NCBI RefSeq assembly: GCF_963678635.1
Contig: NC_087066.1
Coordinates: 51,848,312 to 51,912,311, forward strand
Origin: Symsagittifera roscoffensis
Taxonomy: Eukaryota > Xenacoelomorpha > Acoela > Convolutidae
Reading direction: 5' to 3'
Length of the DNA: 64,000 bases
Shown: positions 11,723-22,217 of the stretch, piece by piece
Numbering within the stretch: position 1 is the first letter of the stretch
Layout: every line of letters begins with the position of its first letter
The notes under the pieces: model-generated
Database searches by the model: none
Told to the model about the DNA's origin: nothing
What the model saw: only the letters and a program-made list of their open reading frames with translations
Program-made: the position numbers and the translations under genes

Positions 11723-14700
11723 GAAAGTGAAGTTAATTCTTCCATAAAGCCAAGACAGCAGGAAGCCAGCAAAAACTAGTATACCTGGCCAGAACTCGAA
11801 AGGGCACAATACAATCGAAAATGGTGGTTGACAAAATGAATGACCTGAAGATGAAACTTGGCAGCAAAGTGACATTGAGAAAAACTGGGAAGGCGAAAGT
11901 GGACTTTGAGATCTTAGAAAAAGCTGTCAACTCAGCCAAGGGAAAGCGTGTCGAAAAAGTCATGGTTATGGGGCAAGGCGACGACCAATTGCCGGGCACA
12001 GGTAGAAATTTGACCGATGTAACGATGGCGCCACTCATCCTCATGGCAGGATTGAGATCAGCCAGTTACAAATCCAAGAGGAATGACCGCACTCTGACTG
12101 GAGCAATATTAGTGATGGAAAAACTTAGCCAGTGTTGACAAAGTACAATACGAGATTTTAGACCATCTTGCATGAACCATTGAAAGGGATTCGTCATAGG
12201 ACATCTAATCCCAGTGGAGCATCACCGGTTGACAGTATCGGAAACGGTCTCGATCGACGAGCCCGCTGGTGGATACATGGAGATGATGGAGTACAGAAAC
12301 TCGGCTAGAGGACACTTAATCACTCTAGAAAACAAAGGCGCCAGGGAAAGTTATCTGGATGAGACGATACAAGGCACGAAGAAGAAGCAGAAGGCATTCA
12401 AAACGTTAGTACTCTGAGATGCACGCAGAAACGATAGAAAGTTGGTGAGTTTACTGTGGAGAGCGGTTGTATTACGTCACTTTGAAGAAGTTATGAGAAC
12501 CACTCCGAGAACCCTTCGTAAGATACGAATGTACTTTACGTCAGAACTGACCTGCAACTTAGGTTCGCTTGGTGCATGACTGGATTGATAATGGAGGAGT
12601 ATGCTCAGAAGAAATGAAAAGATCAAAGGAATATTAGGTGCTTTTGATGAAAAGTTTAAGAGACCTCATGACCCAAGAAGGAGCGGCAGTAGTGCGATAC
12701 GGAGAGACGCCCTCTGTTCCGTCCGATTCATGATGGAGCACAAATCGGTGCCAGCGTTGAATACTTGTGCCAAGATGCTGAGAGAAGGTAGCGATCGAGC
12801 GAAAACCTTGCTCTTACAAGCGCTGTTAGACACACATCAGAGCAAACCGATGCGAGTAAATATGAAGGCGCCTGTAGAAATGGAAGCAATGAAGAAGGTC
12901 TATGAAGTACGAAAATTCTCAAATAAAGAGCTGAGGCTCACATTAGATTCAATGGGAGCACAAACGAAGTCCAGTGAGTATGGCGGACCGATTAGGAAGA
13001 AATCATATAATTACGTGTCTGGAGTCGTAGGGATGGCATACAACGCTTTTATCAATGAAGACTACGTGATTGCTTCTTCGACTACGATCAAGCGGTGTTG
13101 CTAAGATTCTGGCTGTCAAGAATTGCAGCGATAAGGAGTGCTGCCAATCAGCAGGCTAACTTGGGCATTGTGTTGGAAGAAAAGGCGACTGCATTTTCAG
13201 CGCCAAAATCTGATAACCGAGTGGAATTTAGATTGGGATTCTCGGATGAATTACTGAGAACGAGCCTAATGGTGGTGTAGGAGTTGATTAAATCATCAGG
13301 ATGACCGAGTCCTGATGCTGATTTGATATTGCGTGTGACACAGGATGTGCAAACGGAGTTAAATTCAGACTGTAACTTGCGTGACCTGAACATCATTTAT
13401 AACTTGATGACAACAGCCTCCAACAGCAACAGAGAAAACAATGTGGAATTGCCTGGCTGGGGAGCAGAGGACTGGGTTAGGCCTGGTAGCTGTCTAGCGA
13501 AAGTCTGTGGACTGGAATGTCAGATGTGTGGAGGTCTCGATTGTGTAAAGACCTTGGCAAAGCAACACAAGCAATTGACAGTACTGTTCGGGAATATAAT
13601 AATGAAGGCAAAACGTAAACGGAATTAATTGCAGATTACCACGGAGGAACTGAGGTGTATCTAGTGACTACACTAAAAATCTACGGCATGTTTGTTTCTC
13701 TAGATTCTAACTACTGATTCTAAAACAAAAGCATGAGATGGTCACGGCCATCAGCGTAGAAGTGTTTCCGGGAGTGTTGCAAACCGAAAAGAAGTATATT
13801 GGAAAACTGTGAGAAGCGATAGAAGCAGAATTGAAAATCCGGCAGAGTGAGACTTATCGTAGACCGTCGGTAGCGAGATATCTAGTGGGATCGTTGTTGT
13901 CTCCGATGTGCGAAAGCCAATACCCAGTACGCTGCGAAGAGTACGAGGACAATCGTGGATCATGCCTTCTCAGTGCCGAAATGTGTGAGATTAGAGAGAA
14001 TGTCGGAGAAACCTTGCGAGTTGCTATGTAAGATGTTCGCAGCAGTTCCGGAAAGAACCAAAGACGAGTTAGATTCGATACTAGGAAAGAAGTTCATGGG
14101 ATATGATAGTGGGAACTTTTGTGACTTTCAAAGACACAAACAGAGAGGATCAACAGCGACAGATTATAAAGCAGTAGGCGAAAACGACGAACTCCACCGA
14201 GTAATGATGGAAGTGGAAACACTACTGGAAGCGTCGGGAAAGCGTAATTGGAGGAGCATCATAGTGAAGCATGATGAGTTCCCATGCCATTGCTTTTTAC
14301 AAACAAGTTGTTATCCCGGGATTAGTAATCTGGTGTTGATCTGGGACTCTGGAGAGCTGCTCTCCATGGGTTTACCAGATTCATCGCAGCCCATAACGAT
14401 AGTGATAGTGGGAGTTATTATGGCAAATCGATGGCTGGCAGCAACTCATGAAAAGGAGAACAATCGCTAGGAGATGCCTACGAAAGAACAACTGTAGGAA
14501 CTTGATTGTCTAAAAAATTTTGATCTTTTTGAAGCAAAGTGCAAAATCTTGACCGTTCCGATTGAAATGAAGAAGATATGGGCCAGAAGACAACTGATGC
14601 CATGGTTTAGAGCCAACATGACTGCATGGTTGTACGAGTAATAAAGGAATGAATGTCCAGAACAAGTGAGTGTGACGGGAGAGAAAGAGAAGAGATGTTG

Positions 14701-15104
14701 AAAGAAGACCTGCAGAGAAACGTGACGTTGGGCCTCCACAACAGCTTCTGCAGGAATAGGGAGACTCATGTGCACCCTCTACCTTGTTAAAAACAACGGG
14801 TAGAAGAGCAGAGGTGTTGAAAGACTGCCTCCAACAGCGTCAGAATGGCCACCGACGTGTTGCAAGACACTTAAACTGAAAGTGCGGAGTCGATGTCGCA
14901 GGAGCACGAGATGGAGCAATGACGAGAGCCGGAAAACAAGATACAAAAAGCTGGATGACTAAAAGATTTTGGAAGTTTTTGAGCTTCTAAACGACAAAAA
15001 ATCAGAAGAAGTGTACAAAGAAGTGAACAAAGAAGTGAACAAAGAAGTGAACAAAGAAGTAACCAAGAAGATGTCAAAACTCAGAATTGCAGAATTGTTT
15101 ATGT
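11723..15104 (+). pseudogene. ORF3 tail, tandem unit 3 through to the ORF3 C-terminus (copy A)
   Basis: Third copy of the repeated segment, starting at the same GAAAGTGAAG junction, then the C-terminal region and 3' end. Readable parts are 12,601-13,104, 13,323-13,628 (Cys cluster intact here: CQMCGGLDC), 13,955-14,470 (PCHCFLQTSCYP, LVLIWDSGELLSMGLP) and the NSFCRNRE segment near 14,740. A final short frame (about 14,960-15,104) reads KILEVFELLNDK and then a KEVN repeat before the stop. From 13,493 on, this unit is part of the 8.7-kb duplication. Confidence 0.75.
15013..15064 (+). repeat. 12-bp minisatellite AAAGAAGTGAAC in the ORF3 C-terminal tail
   Basis: About four and a half copies of ACAAAGAAGTGA in tandem, reading (K-E-V-N)n in the frame that continues to the stop near 15,104. 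The duplicate block (about 23,735-23,790) has one copy altered (ACAATGAAGTGA) and one A fewer upstream, which shifts the frame. Confidence 0.75.
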
Positions 15105-15799
15105 GAGAAAAACTCAAATGAAAAACCAAGCAATTAAGCTTGCAATTGAAGCTGAATGAAGGAAAAACTTTTAGTTGATTTTTTGAGTTTAAGAATTTGT
15201 TGCATTTATGAATTTGCATTGTAATTATAGTTAGTGGCTTTGGAGACACTTACTTTTATCTAGAGAGGCTTGAGTGAGAGGTATAATAAATATTCTAGCC
15301 TGCATGATTGTATCTAACTAACTAAGATGACTGATGACTTCGTGGTGATTTGAATGGCTTTTATAATTTCTTGTAGAAGGAGATTATCTCATTGTTCCTT
15401 CTAACCACCAAGTTCCCTAATTTTAATATTCAGGACCAATAACAAATAACTTTCCGAGGGGAAGAAGCATAGTAGGATAATTTTAGTTTGTTGGTTGTGA
15501 GGATTGTCCTGCGTTCCAACACCTGTTAAAGCTAAGAGAAAAATTTTTAAAGAAAGACATTGGCATTAAATGTCGGAAAAGATGTCTTATCTTAAGTTAT
15601 ATCCTCAAAAGTGCAGATGAGTGAAAGAATTTGGAAGGCTATTACGGTGTAGTATGATGCCATTTGTCTTCTGCGGTGGGTAGATGTGACGAGATGATTT
15701 CATGCATTTTGTAATTTATGCTCGATGGCACTGTACCATTTTAATGAATACCACGAGACTCAATGAAGACATTGAACGGGCCGTCCGTGGATTCTGTGA
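15105..15799. other. AT-rich non-coding stretch after copy A
   Basis: No reading frame with protein-like content. A possible polyadenylation signal AATAAA lies at about 15,286 after the last ORF3 stop. It could be the 3' untranslated part of element E or flanking DNA; copy B cannot decide because its own 3' end falls in the assembly gap. Repeated nearly unchanged at about 23,830-24,525 by the block duplication. Confidence 0.5.
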
Positions 15800-16735
15800 T
15801 ATTCGACCAGAATGGGGCCAAAATGAATTGTAAGATCGAAGTTTTATTGTAACCGTAGACTGGGAAGGTTGGCACTTTTGGTAGATTAATTGTACTAATC
15901 GTACGATTGAACGAATTAGGAAAAATCAATTCGAAGTAACGAAATAAATTTCAAAAATTCGTTCTGAAATAAAGACACGTCACGACCTTGAAATTTCGCT
16001 ACAAGAAAAATGAGAAGAAATCAAAAAGACGATTGTCGCGAGTAGAACAATAAGGACAGATTTCGTGAAGACCCAGCCATAATGAGGACTGAAATTACAA
16101 TAGAAGCTGTCCGATTTATAACGAGTGTAGTTGTACAATCGTTATCGAAGACTTCCCGAGAATTAGAAAGGGTTTTGAGACAATTTTATCAGCCTTCCGG
16201 AAAGAAGATAAGACCGCTCTTCGTCCGGATTTCAGAATCCGGAAGGGTTTCGAGAAGGAAACTTTAACTCTACTTTAATAACTTTTAGCTTTCTGGAATG
16301 TCTTGAGTTGAATTTAATTAACACTGAAACACTGAAAAACATTTCAGAGTATGAGGAGTTAGGAGTTGAGGGAGAGGGTTGATCCATCTCCGATTGATAC
16401 GATAATTTGTATCTGCTGAAAAAAAACAATAGTAATATGAAAAAGATAGTAGCCCTGTTTTTAGGTGTGACCTCGTGGTCTGGCGATACTGAGACCCAGT
16501 CAAGAGCTCACTACTTTTGCATGTAACTAAGTTACTCTGAGCGTTCTGACCTATAGCCCAAAACAGTAACGGCTTTGTCGACCCGATGTTAAAAGGACCG
16601 CACAAAGAACTGGCTTTGGCAGAGACGGTTAAAAGCATGTAGAGCTGTGTTTAGTTGCTAGCCAGTCATTTTGCATCCTAGCTTTGTTTTCCGTCGATAT
16701 GTACTTCCGGGCGAATATTACAAGGGAAGGCCATG
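15800..16735 (+). repeat. Unclassified interspersed repeat R1, copy 1
   Basis: Homologous over its length to 34,760-35,665. Shared landmarks in order: ATTCGACCAGAATGG, a CCTTCCGGA...TCCGGAAGG inverted pair (16,191-16,250), TTTAGCTTTCTGG, GGTTGATCCATC with a following inverted GATTGAT, then AGTAGCCCTGTTTTTAGG and GTGACCTCGTGGTCTGG, and TTTTCCGTCGATATGTACTTCCG near its end. No coding capacity. Could be a solo LTR, a SINE-like composite or a non-autonomous DNA element; none of these is established. Confidence 0.65.
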
Positions 16736-16993
16736 AGTTGAAATTGCATGCAACCCTTCCCAGTGCTGATGAGAGAGCTTGTTTAATGAAATCACGAATT
16801 CGGAAGGGTCTTGGATGAAGTCTGGAAACTAATTTTAAAACAATTTTTAGCTTCCGAGAGTGTCTTGAATTGAATTAAATAACATAATTTTTTTCAGTCA
16901 ATGAGTAGCTAGGAGTTGAGGAAAAGGTTTGATCCATCGCGGATGGATTTGATGATTTTTATCTAATGAGCAAAAACAAAAGTAATATGATAT

Positions 16994-17019
16994 TACTACT
17001 ACTACTACCACTACTAATC

Positions 17020-17076
<57 letters not shown>
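16994..17076. repeat. (CTA)n microsatellite, 3' tail of LINE-1
   Basis: About 27 copies of CTA with two imperfections near the left end (CCACTAC, AATCC). It lies exactly at the low-coordinate (3') end of the minus-strand LINE-1. The duplicate tail at 25,720-25,788 is about 16 bp shorter, which accounts for most of the length difference between the two 8.7-kb blocks. Confidence 0.9.
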
Positions 17077-17194
17077 AAAGACTTTATTCCTTATATAGGC
17101 GGCAGAAATACAAGTATGAGCAGTAAGATCTACAGGTTAAACTGCGACAATTGATAAAAAAGTTACATGCGTTTTCAGGGTTTTTTCGCTAATT

Positions 17195-19935
17195 TTAAAA
17201 AGAATTCACGGAGTTTTCTCTTTGCACTGACGGGTTTCTCCTGGCGAAGGTCACTCCCAAAATTTGCTGACACGATGTTGGCACTAGCAGTTGTCCGGAT
17301 AAAATTTGTCCCCCATGTTGAAGTTTGGCACACTTTCGAACATCGAACAAAGTCCTGTGTGCAGCGCGACTGCCCGGTCTAGGAAAAAAAAAGTTTACAT
17401 AATCATCAACTTTGATATCGTTTTGTAAGATATTGCAGAATAAAACAAGATCCGGGTAGATAAGCTGATAGTAGATAGGTAAAAATTTGATAGACGCAAA
17501 AGATATTTTGTATTCATTTAGTCCACAAACCCACTTTTTTGTTTTGCTTTGTACAGTTTCCAGCTTTTGAAGAAAAGCAATGTTTGGTTGCCATATGCAT
17601 GAATTGAAAAAAGAGTACTTTTGACACATGATATTCAGAGTTGAAGTTTTGTTATCATTAGAGTGTTATATGGGATGTTGCGTTTTAAACTGAAGAAGCA
17701 GCGCAGAGCTTTACCAGATTTAATGTTAACTTGTTCGGTCCGGGAGAGATTTGGTGTTACAAAAACGCCAAGGTCTTTTTTAGAAGGTACACGTTCAATA
17801 ATTAGACTGTCAAGAAAATACTCGTGTGGCGTGTTGCAAATATTTTTTGTTTTATCTGGATGGATTATAAGACCATTTTCGACAGACCATTGATAAACGT
17901 TATCAATATCATTTTGAAAATTGATCGAAGATGAAATGGAAAGATTGTATAAATCATCAGCGAACAGATAGCAAATCGAAGAGAGAACTCATTTATGAAT
18001 TTTGAAATTAAATCGGGCCTAGAATACTCCCATGCGGAACTCCACTAGGAACAGAGCATGGCAAAGAAAGGACATTGCTAATACGTACATGTTGCTTGCA
18101 ATCAGAGAGATATGAACTAATAAGGTGTACAAATTTCTTGTCGAAGCCAATTTTATCTAGTTTAAAAAGTAATCTGTTGTGTGAAACACTGTCGAATGTT
18201 TTCTTAAAATCAAAACATACACACCTAAAATCTTCATTTTTATCGTTAAAATAATAGAACTTATCACCATAATCAAGCAGCAGCGTAAACCTACTTCTTC
18301 GAAATCGAAAGCCATGTTGACAGTAAGAGAGTTTCTGGCGAACTTTTTCATAAACAAAATTGTACAAAATTTTTCCCATTTCAAGCTAATTTCTTGGTAA
18401 GTTGCCTATCCCTCGGTACTTTTCGATATCTGCTTTAGATGCCGATTTATGCAGTGGCGTTATATATGCACTTTTCCAGGAAACGGGCCATGTAAGAGAG
18501 ATAAATATTTGGGTAAACAAAATAAAGGCAAAAAGTCGATATTACTCGCACATGTTTTTAAGATAAAAGGAGGAATGATGTCAGCAGTAGGACTACTACT
18601 TTTAGATATCTTTAACAATAGCTCTTCAATATAGTTAGTGCTAAACGAAATTTCGTCTAGATAAAAATCGCAATTTCCATCATTTGAGGCAGGGGTAAAC
18701 TTAAACCATTCTTCCTGATAAACAGATGATAAAAACTCATTGAACAGTTCAGCTTTAGCCTTGTCATCTGACGCCTTGGCGTTGCCAAGGAAAACCTCGG
18801 GAGGTATAGGCGAAACCCCAGAGAGTTGTTTAAATTGTTTGAAAGAATCATTAGTGCTAAGAGTACTAAAAGTAGAAACAAACAAAATTTTATCAAGTGC
18901 TATAGGTTGACTTATATCTTCCTGTAGCGTGAGAAGTTTCATAGAAGCTTCGTCCCCAATTTGACCTAACCTACGCTTTTCGGTTTCAATTTGATTTGAT
19001 ATGTGCAAAGACTGACTTGAAAAATGAAACGGGAGATTTTTACGTTTGTTGCGTTTACGCTGGGTTGAGGCTTGCACTGCCGAAGGTAGGAGGGAATACC
19101 AATTATTATAGAAATCAACGGAGTTCATGAAATAGTTAGTGCTTAAAAGTGATTCATCGGAATACATGTTTTCATTGAAAATATCTGGATTGAAACTAGA
19201 TTTCGAAAAATATTCGATATCAGACCCGGCTGTCATCATTTTGTCGTGTTGTAAAGATTTACACATGGTAATAGGATAATGGTTCGAACTGAATTTTTCA
19301 GATAAAACATCTAGAGAACAAAATTGAGGCTTATTGCATATAAAAAGGTCTAATATATTCTGGCTGACATGAGTGGGGGATTCTACTAACTGAATTCCAT
19401 TGAAGCGTGCAAAAGAATCAACAATATCATTATAATAATTAGAAGCGCCGTGGTATGAAACCCAGCATACGTCAGAGAGATTAAAATCGCCGCAAGCAGC
19501 AATGCATCCTAAGGGATGTTTAGCTAGAAAGTTATTTGTATGCTCTAACAGACAACTTTTCAAAACACTCAGAGAAATACGATAAAAGGAAGAGACAGGG
19601 GGTTATGAATATTAATGACTATAGTAATAGGGTCGCTGATAACAACACAAGCGCAAGAGAAATCATAGAGATAATTTGTACTGTTAATAACAGTGACAGG
19701 GATTAAATTTTTGATTAAATTAGCTGCACCCCCATGTTGACCTTGTTTGCGAGAGCATTGAGAGACAACAGTGTAACCACAAGATGGAAGAATTTTTGAA
19801 TCATCCGAATCAAGCCATGTTTCGCAGAGACAAAGTAAATCAGGCAATAACATAATTAACAGCTTAATGCAATCTAATCGTTTATCCAGGATAATACGAA
19901 TGTTCCACGAAACTATTGAAATAGAAGGATTTGAT
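17195..19935 (-). pseudogene. LINE-1 ORF2: APE-type endonuclease + reverse transcriptase (broken)
   Basis: Endonuclease: SWNIR at the start, LLCLCETWLD with the catalytic Glu (frame 19,853-19,569), AACGDFNLSD near 19,490, and KFSSNHYPI where the family has the catalytic SDH, so Asp is Asn. The frame 19,563-18,460 (367 aa) covers the endonuclease end and the RT N-terminus. RT: CFDFKKTFDSV and PSGVPHGSILGPI in 18,379-18,008, then LFADDLYNLS near 17,960 in another frame, then the LINE C-terminal domain (17,629-17,195). At least four frameshifts or stops. ORF2 proteins nick target DNA and prime cDNA synthesis there; this copy cannot. Confidence 0.85.
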
Positions 19936-19937
19936 AG

Positions 19938-20776
19938 TCACGTTTCGAGAGGAACCTCCATATCATTGTGAGTCAGCTTTAAGTTTCTGATTTTTAGTTC
20001 TTCACGGGGAATATTTGTTTGTATCATGCCCCAACGTTTCTTTAGTAATCGCTTTTCAATGTTTTTTTTTCGTCCTTAGTGAGCGATTTGCAAATGAATA
20101 CAGGATAGGCGTGATTGCGTAGAAGATGTCCTTTCGTCAAGCATTTTCTGGCTGTCCATGCATTTTTGAAAATGATAGTGGTGAGCGGGGTCTAGGTGCA
20201 TCTTGTTTGAGCAGTCCAAGTCTTTTCACGCCTGCCAGGCTACTTTTGTCTCCTTCACCAATTGTTTCCAATATGATTTCCAGATGTTGCTCATCATGCT
20301 CCATCCTCTCAACCAAGGAGTGCTGACGAGGCTCTATTTTTAACTCTGGTATACCGTTAATTTGATTTCCAATTTTTTACTGCTAGAAGAATTAACAGAT
20401 CTTGGCTCAGTTTTTGGATTGGTAGGCATTTATTCAACGGCAGCGTTGCCTTTAAATGACTCCTCGGTTATTGTTTTTTCGATGATCGCAAGATTTTTTT
20501 CCGTGATTGTATTTATAACTCATTTAACAAAAGGAAGTGAAGCTTTTTAATTGAAACAAATCAGGCAACGAAAGAGCAACAGCTTAGCTTTTGTTATCTT
20601 GGGGAGAAGATCCACAGGAAGACCGGAGCATCCATCGTAGAACCAGCCGTCACAGTTATCGCATTGAATCAAGTTCTCGCCACCCCTTTCTCGCATTTAA
20701 TACATTGATCTTCGTCGTCTGATGATGTTGCCTGAGCTCTATCTCCCACAGATGCAATCCTTGTTTTGATTGACAT
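19938..20776 (-). pseudogene. LINE-1 ORF1 with PHD finger (broken)
   Basis: ATG at 20,776 begins MSIKTRIASVGDRAQ, then CIKCEKG, a one-base shift, and NLIQCDNCDGWFYDGCSGLP ... RCLIC, giving the C4HC3-like spacing of a PHD finger. Further on, after more frame changes, come KIEPRQHSLVERMEHDEQHLE and then TIIFKNAWTARKCLTKGHLL with ICKSLTKDEKKNIEKRLLKK, a charged C-terminal part typical of LINE ORF1 RNA-binding proteins. PHD fingers are known in ORF1 of CR1-like elements. The stop is at 19,938, directly beside the ORF2 frame. Confidence 0.75.
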
Positions 20777-20867
20777 TCCAATCTCAAACTATTCAATTAG
20801 TTTATCACAACATTTAGGATAATTAGTTAGTAGCCCTGTATTTGGGAGTGACCTCGTGGTCTGGGGA

Positions 20868-21330
20868 CAGGGTTTTCAATTTCAATCCCAATTCCAGTTC
20901 TAAATTCCAATTCCAATTCAAAAAAACCTTATTGCAGTCATTTTTGGCCAGTTCCAGTTCCAATTCCAATTCTAGAAGTAACTTTGGCAACAGTCTGCTC
21001 TAAATGAAAAACCCCAATTTAGTTATAGCGAAAACGCTTGTGTTTTAATTAAAATTTTATTGACTTATAACTATTTTAAACAAAAGTTTTCGGATAAATC
21101 CATGATCGATAATCATTTTGTTAAATTGTAATTCTTTTAAACCTGATGACTCTCAGTTAACCAAAAAAATTCTTTTTCAGAACCGTCCCAGTCGAAGAAA
21201 CCAAAAAATTTATTTCAGAACTGAGTTGATAAAAGTTTGTAGTCAATTCCAATTCCTGTACTCGGAATTGAAGCAACTCTGTGAGATTTCTCAATTCCAA
21301 TTCCGAAAAAATCACGGAATTGAATTGCAT
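20868..21330. mobile_element. 460-bp non-autonomous DNA transposon (hAT-like MITE) with TSD
   Basis: The insertion starts CAGGGTTTTCAATTTCAA and ends GGAATTGAATTGCAT, with many TTCCAATTCC words near both ends. GTCTGGGGA flanks it on both sides (20,859-20,867 and 21,331-21,339). The uninterrupted R1 reads GTCTGGAGATACTGAG across the same point, so the flanking repeat is a genuine target-site duplication (8 or 9 bp). The CAGGG start and 8-bp-class duplication suggest a hAT superfamily element, but the terminal inverted repeats are poor. No transposase is encoded. Confidence 0.75.
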
Positions 21331-21422
21331 GTCTGGGGATATTGAGATCCAGCCATGAGCTCACTCTTTTTGCATGCTACCAAACTAATTTGCTCGGTTT
21401 GGCCGATATCCTTAGGCCAAGT

Positions 21423-22192
21423 CAAGTCAAGTCAAGTTTTGAATGACCATTAGGCAGTGCCACTTGTGGTCATTTCAAATGTTCTTTCCTATCTCCGTTC
21501 GAATTCGTACATGTCAATTCTAATCGCTTTCCAATGTTTGTCCAGTTTCCACTTGAATTCGTTGATGGTCTTGCTTTGCACTGTTTCCTGTGTCAGATTG
21601 TTACAGTCGAGAGGTGCTCTTATCGTGAAGAAATTTTTTCGCATTTCTAGATTTGCTTCACGTACTACTACATTACATGCGTTACCTCTAGAATCCCTAT
21701 CATTCCGCTCGAAAGGCCCCGCAGTGGCATTCCTATCATAAAAACCATAGCAGGTTTTATACATATCTATCTTTGTCCCTGTTTTCCTTCTGTATTCCAG
21801 CGATGATAAATTCAGTTCTTTAAAGCGTTCGTAATAGGATAGATTTTTTACACCACTAACTAGACGTGTCGCTCTTCTTTGTACGTTTTCCAAGATCTTT
21901 TGATGCTTGATCAGCCTTGGGTGCCAGACTAGGTTCGCAAATTCGAGGTGTGGTTGTATCAAGCATTTGTAGATGTTTAAAAATACTTGTTTCGTGACTT
22001 TAGTGAAGCTTTTCTTAATTACTCCTATCATGCCGTTTGCCTTATTGGCTTTTTTAGTGATGCGTGTTTCGAATGTCAGTTTGTTGTCAAGCCAGATACC
22101 CAGGTCTTTTTTGAGTTGCACTTCTTTATTGTTTTCGCCATTGATTTTATAGTTCCTCTCCATATCCAATTTCTTGGTTCCTATTATCATTG
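21423..22192 (-). mobile_element. LINE-2 3' fragment, first duplicate (cut by the duplication junction)
   Basis: Frame 22,190-21,489 (233 aa) is the C-terminal part of a CR1-like reverse transcriptase: WLDNKLTFETRITKKANKAN, IYKCLIQPHLEFANLVWHP, LENVQRRATRLVSGVKNLSY. The 3' end carries an ACTTG/CTTGA repeat tail (AAGTCAAGTCAAGTCAAG on the + strand, about 21,420-21,437). The RT catalytic part is absent because the fragment stops at the tandem-duplication junction; it is present in the second duplicate. Confidence 0.85.
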
Positions 22193-22217
22193 CCTATTAT
22201 CATTGCCTTTGATTTTA
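22193..22217 (+). other. Templated-looking filler at the tandem-duplication junction
   Basis: 25 bases separate the blocks. The first 13 (CCTATTATCATTG) copy the 13 bases just before them, and the next 12 (CCTTTGATTTTA) resemble CCATTGATTTTA located about 65 bp upstream (near 22,138). Short copied fillers like this are typical of end joining with polymerase slippage on nearby template. Confidence 0.7.

Larger units (their letters stand above)
6490..13700 (+). repeat. Nested tandem array of the ORF3 tail
   Basis: Unit starts are at 6,490, 8,444 and 11,723, all at GAAAGTGAAGTTAATTCT. Two internal joins (8,443/8,444 and 11,722/11,723) share the identical chimeric sequence TTGAATCTACGAAAGTGAAG, which does not occur in copy B, where TTGAATCTA is followed by GAACAAAAG. 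The identical join means one original junction was copied. The long (2.8 kb) middle unit and the 455-bp partial unit show at least two rounds of duplication. Confidence 0.8.
1..15104 (+). mobile_element. Element E, copy A: degenerate Ty3-like element with macrodomain and ORF3, 5'-truncated by window
   Basis: This stretch follows copy B in order: integrase, pol tail, macrodomain, ORF3 N-terminus with coiled coil, SGNH domain, second SGNH-like domain and ORF3 tail. It is full of stops, frameshifts and deletions. Known deletions relative to copy B are the integrase C-terminus (join near 207), part of the macrodomain/ORF3 spacer and ORF3 start (near 1,500), and about 420 bp after the palindrome at 4,716. 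The ORF3 tail is multiplied in a nested tandem array from 6,490 on. The right-hand boundary is the last coding-like stretch and is approximate; no LTR was recognised. Confidence 0.8.
16985..20821 (-). mobile_element. LINE-1: CR1-like non-LTR retrotransposon, first duplicate
   Basis: On the minus strand it reads ORF1 (PHD finger, 20,776-19,938), then ORF2 (endonuclease, reverse transcriptase, C-terminal domain, about 19,935-17,195), then a (TAG)n microsatellite tail. Short tandem-repeat tails instead of poly(A) are usual for several LINE clades including CR1/I types. Its insertion site is the R1 repeat; the intact R1 at 34,760-35,665 shows the empty site. Confidence 0.8.
16736..21422 (+). repeat. 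R1, copy 2, interrupted by LINE-1 and by a small DNA transposon
   Basis: The left part (16,736-16,990) has the CGGAAGGGTC, TTTTTAGCTTCCG, GAGTTGAGGAAAAGG and TTGATCCATC landmarks of R1. The sequence then enters LINE-1. R1 resumes at about 20,822 with TTAGTAGCCCTGTATTTGGG and GTGACCTCGTGGTCTGGGGA, is interrupted again (20,868-21,330), and resumes with TATTGAGATCCAGCC until the LINE-2 3' tail at 21,423. Both interruptions are absent from R1 copies 1 and 3. Confidence 0.75.

Noticed and set aside
16447-16640. tRNA-derived SINE head in R1 (GTGACCTCGTGGTCTGG)
   Set aside because: The segment resembles a box A-like word, but I cannot find a matching box B at the right distance or a cloverleaf; left as part of an unclassified repeat.
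16966-17154. Open frame with a long Leu run
   Set aside because: It is the translation of the (CTA)n tail of LINE-1; no other protein-like content.
20126-20550. Plus-strand frames of 66 and 62 codons
   Set aside because: They lie opposite LINE-1 ORF1, which is supported by the PHD finger and the charged C-terminal part; the same frames recur in the duplicate only because the block was copied.
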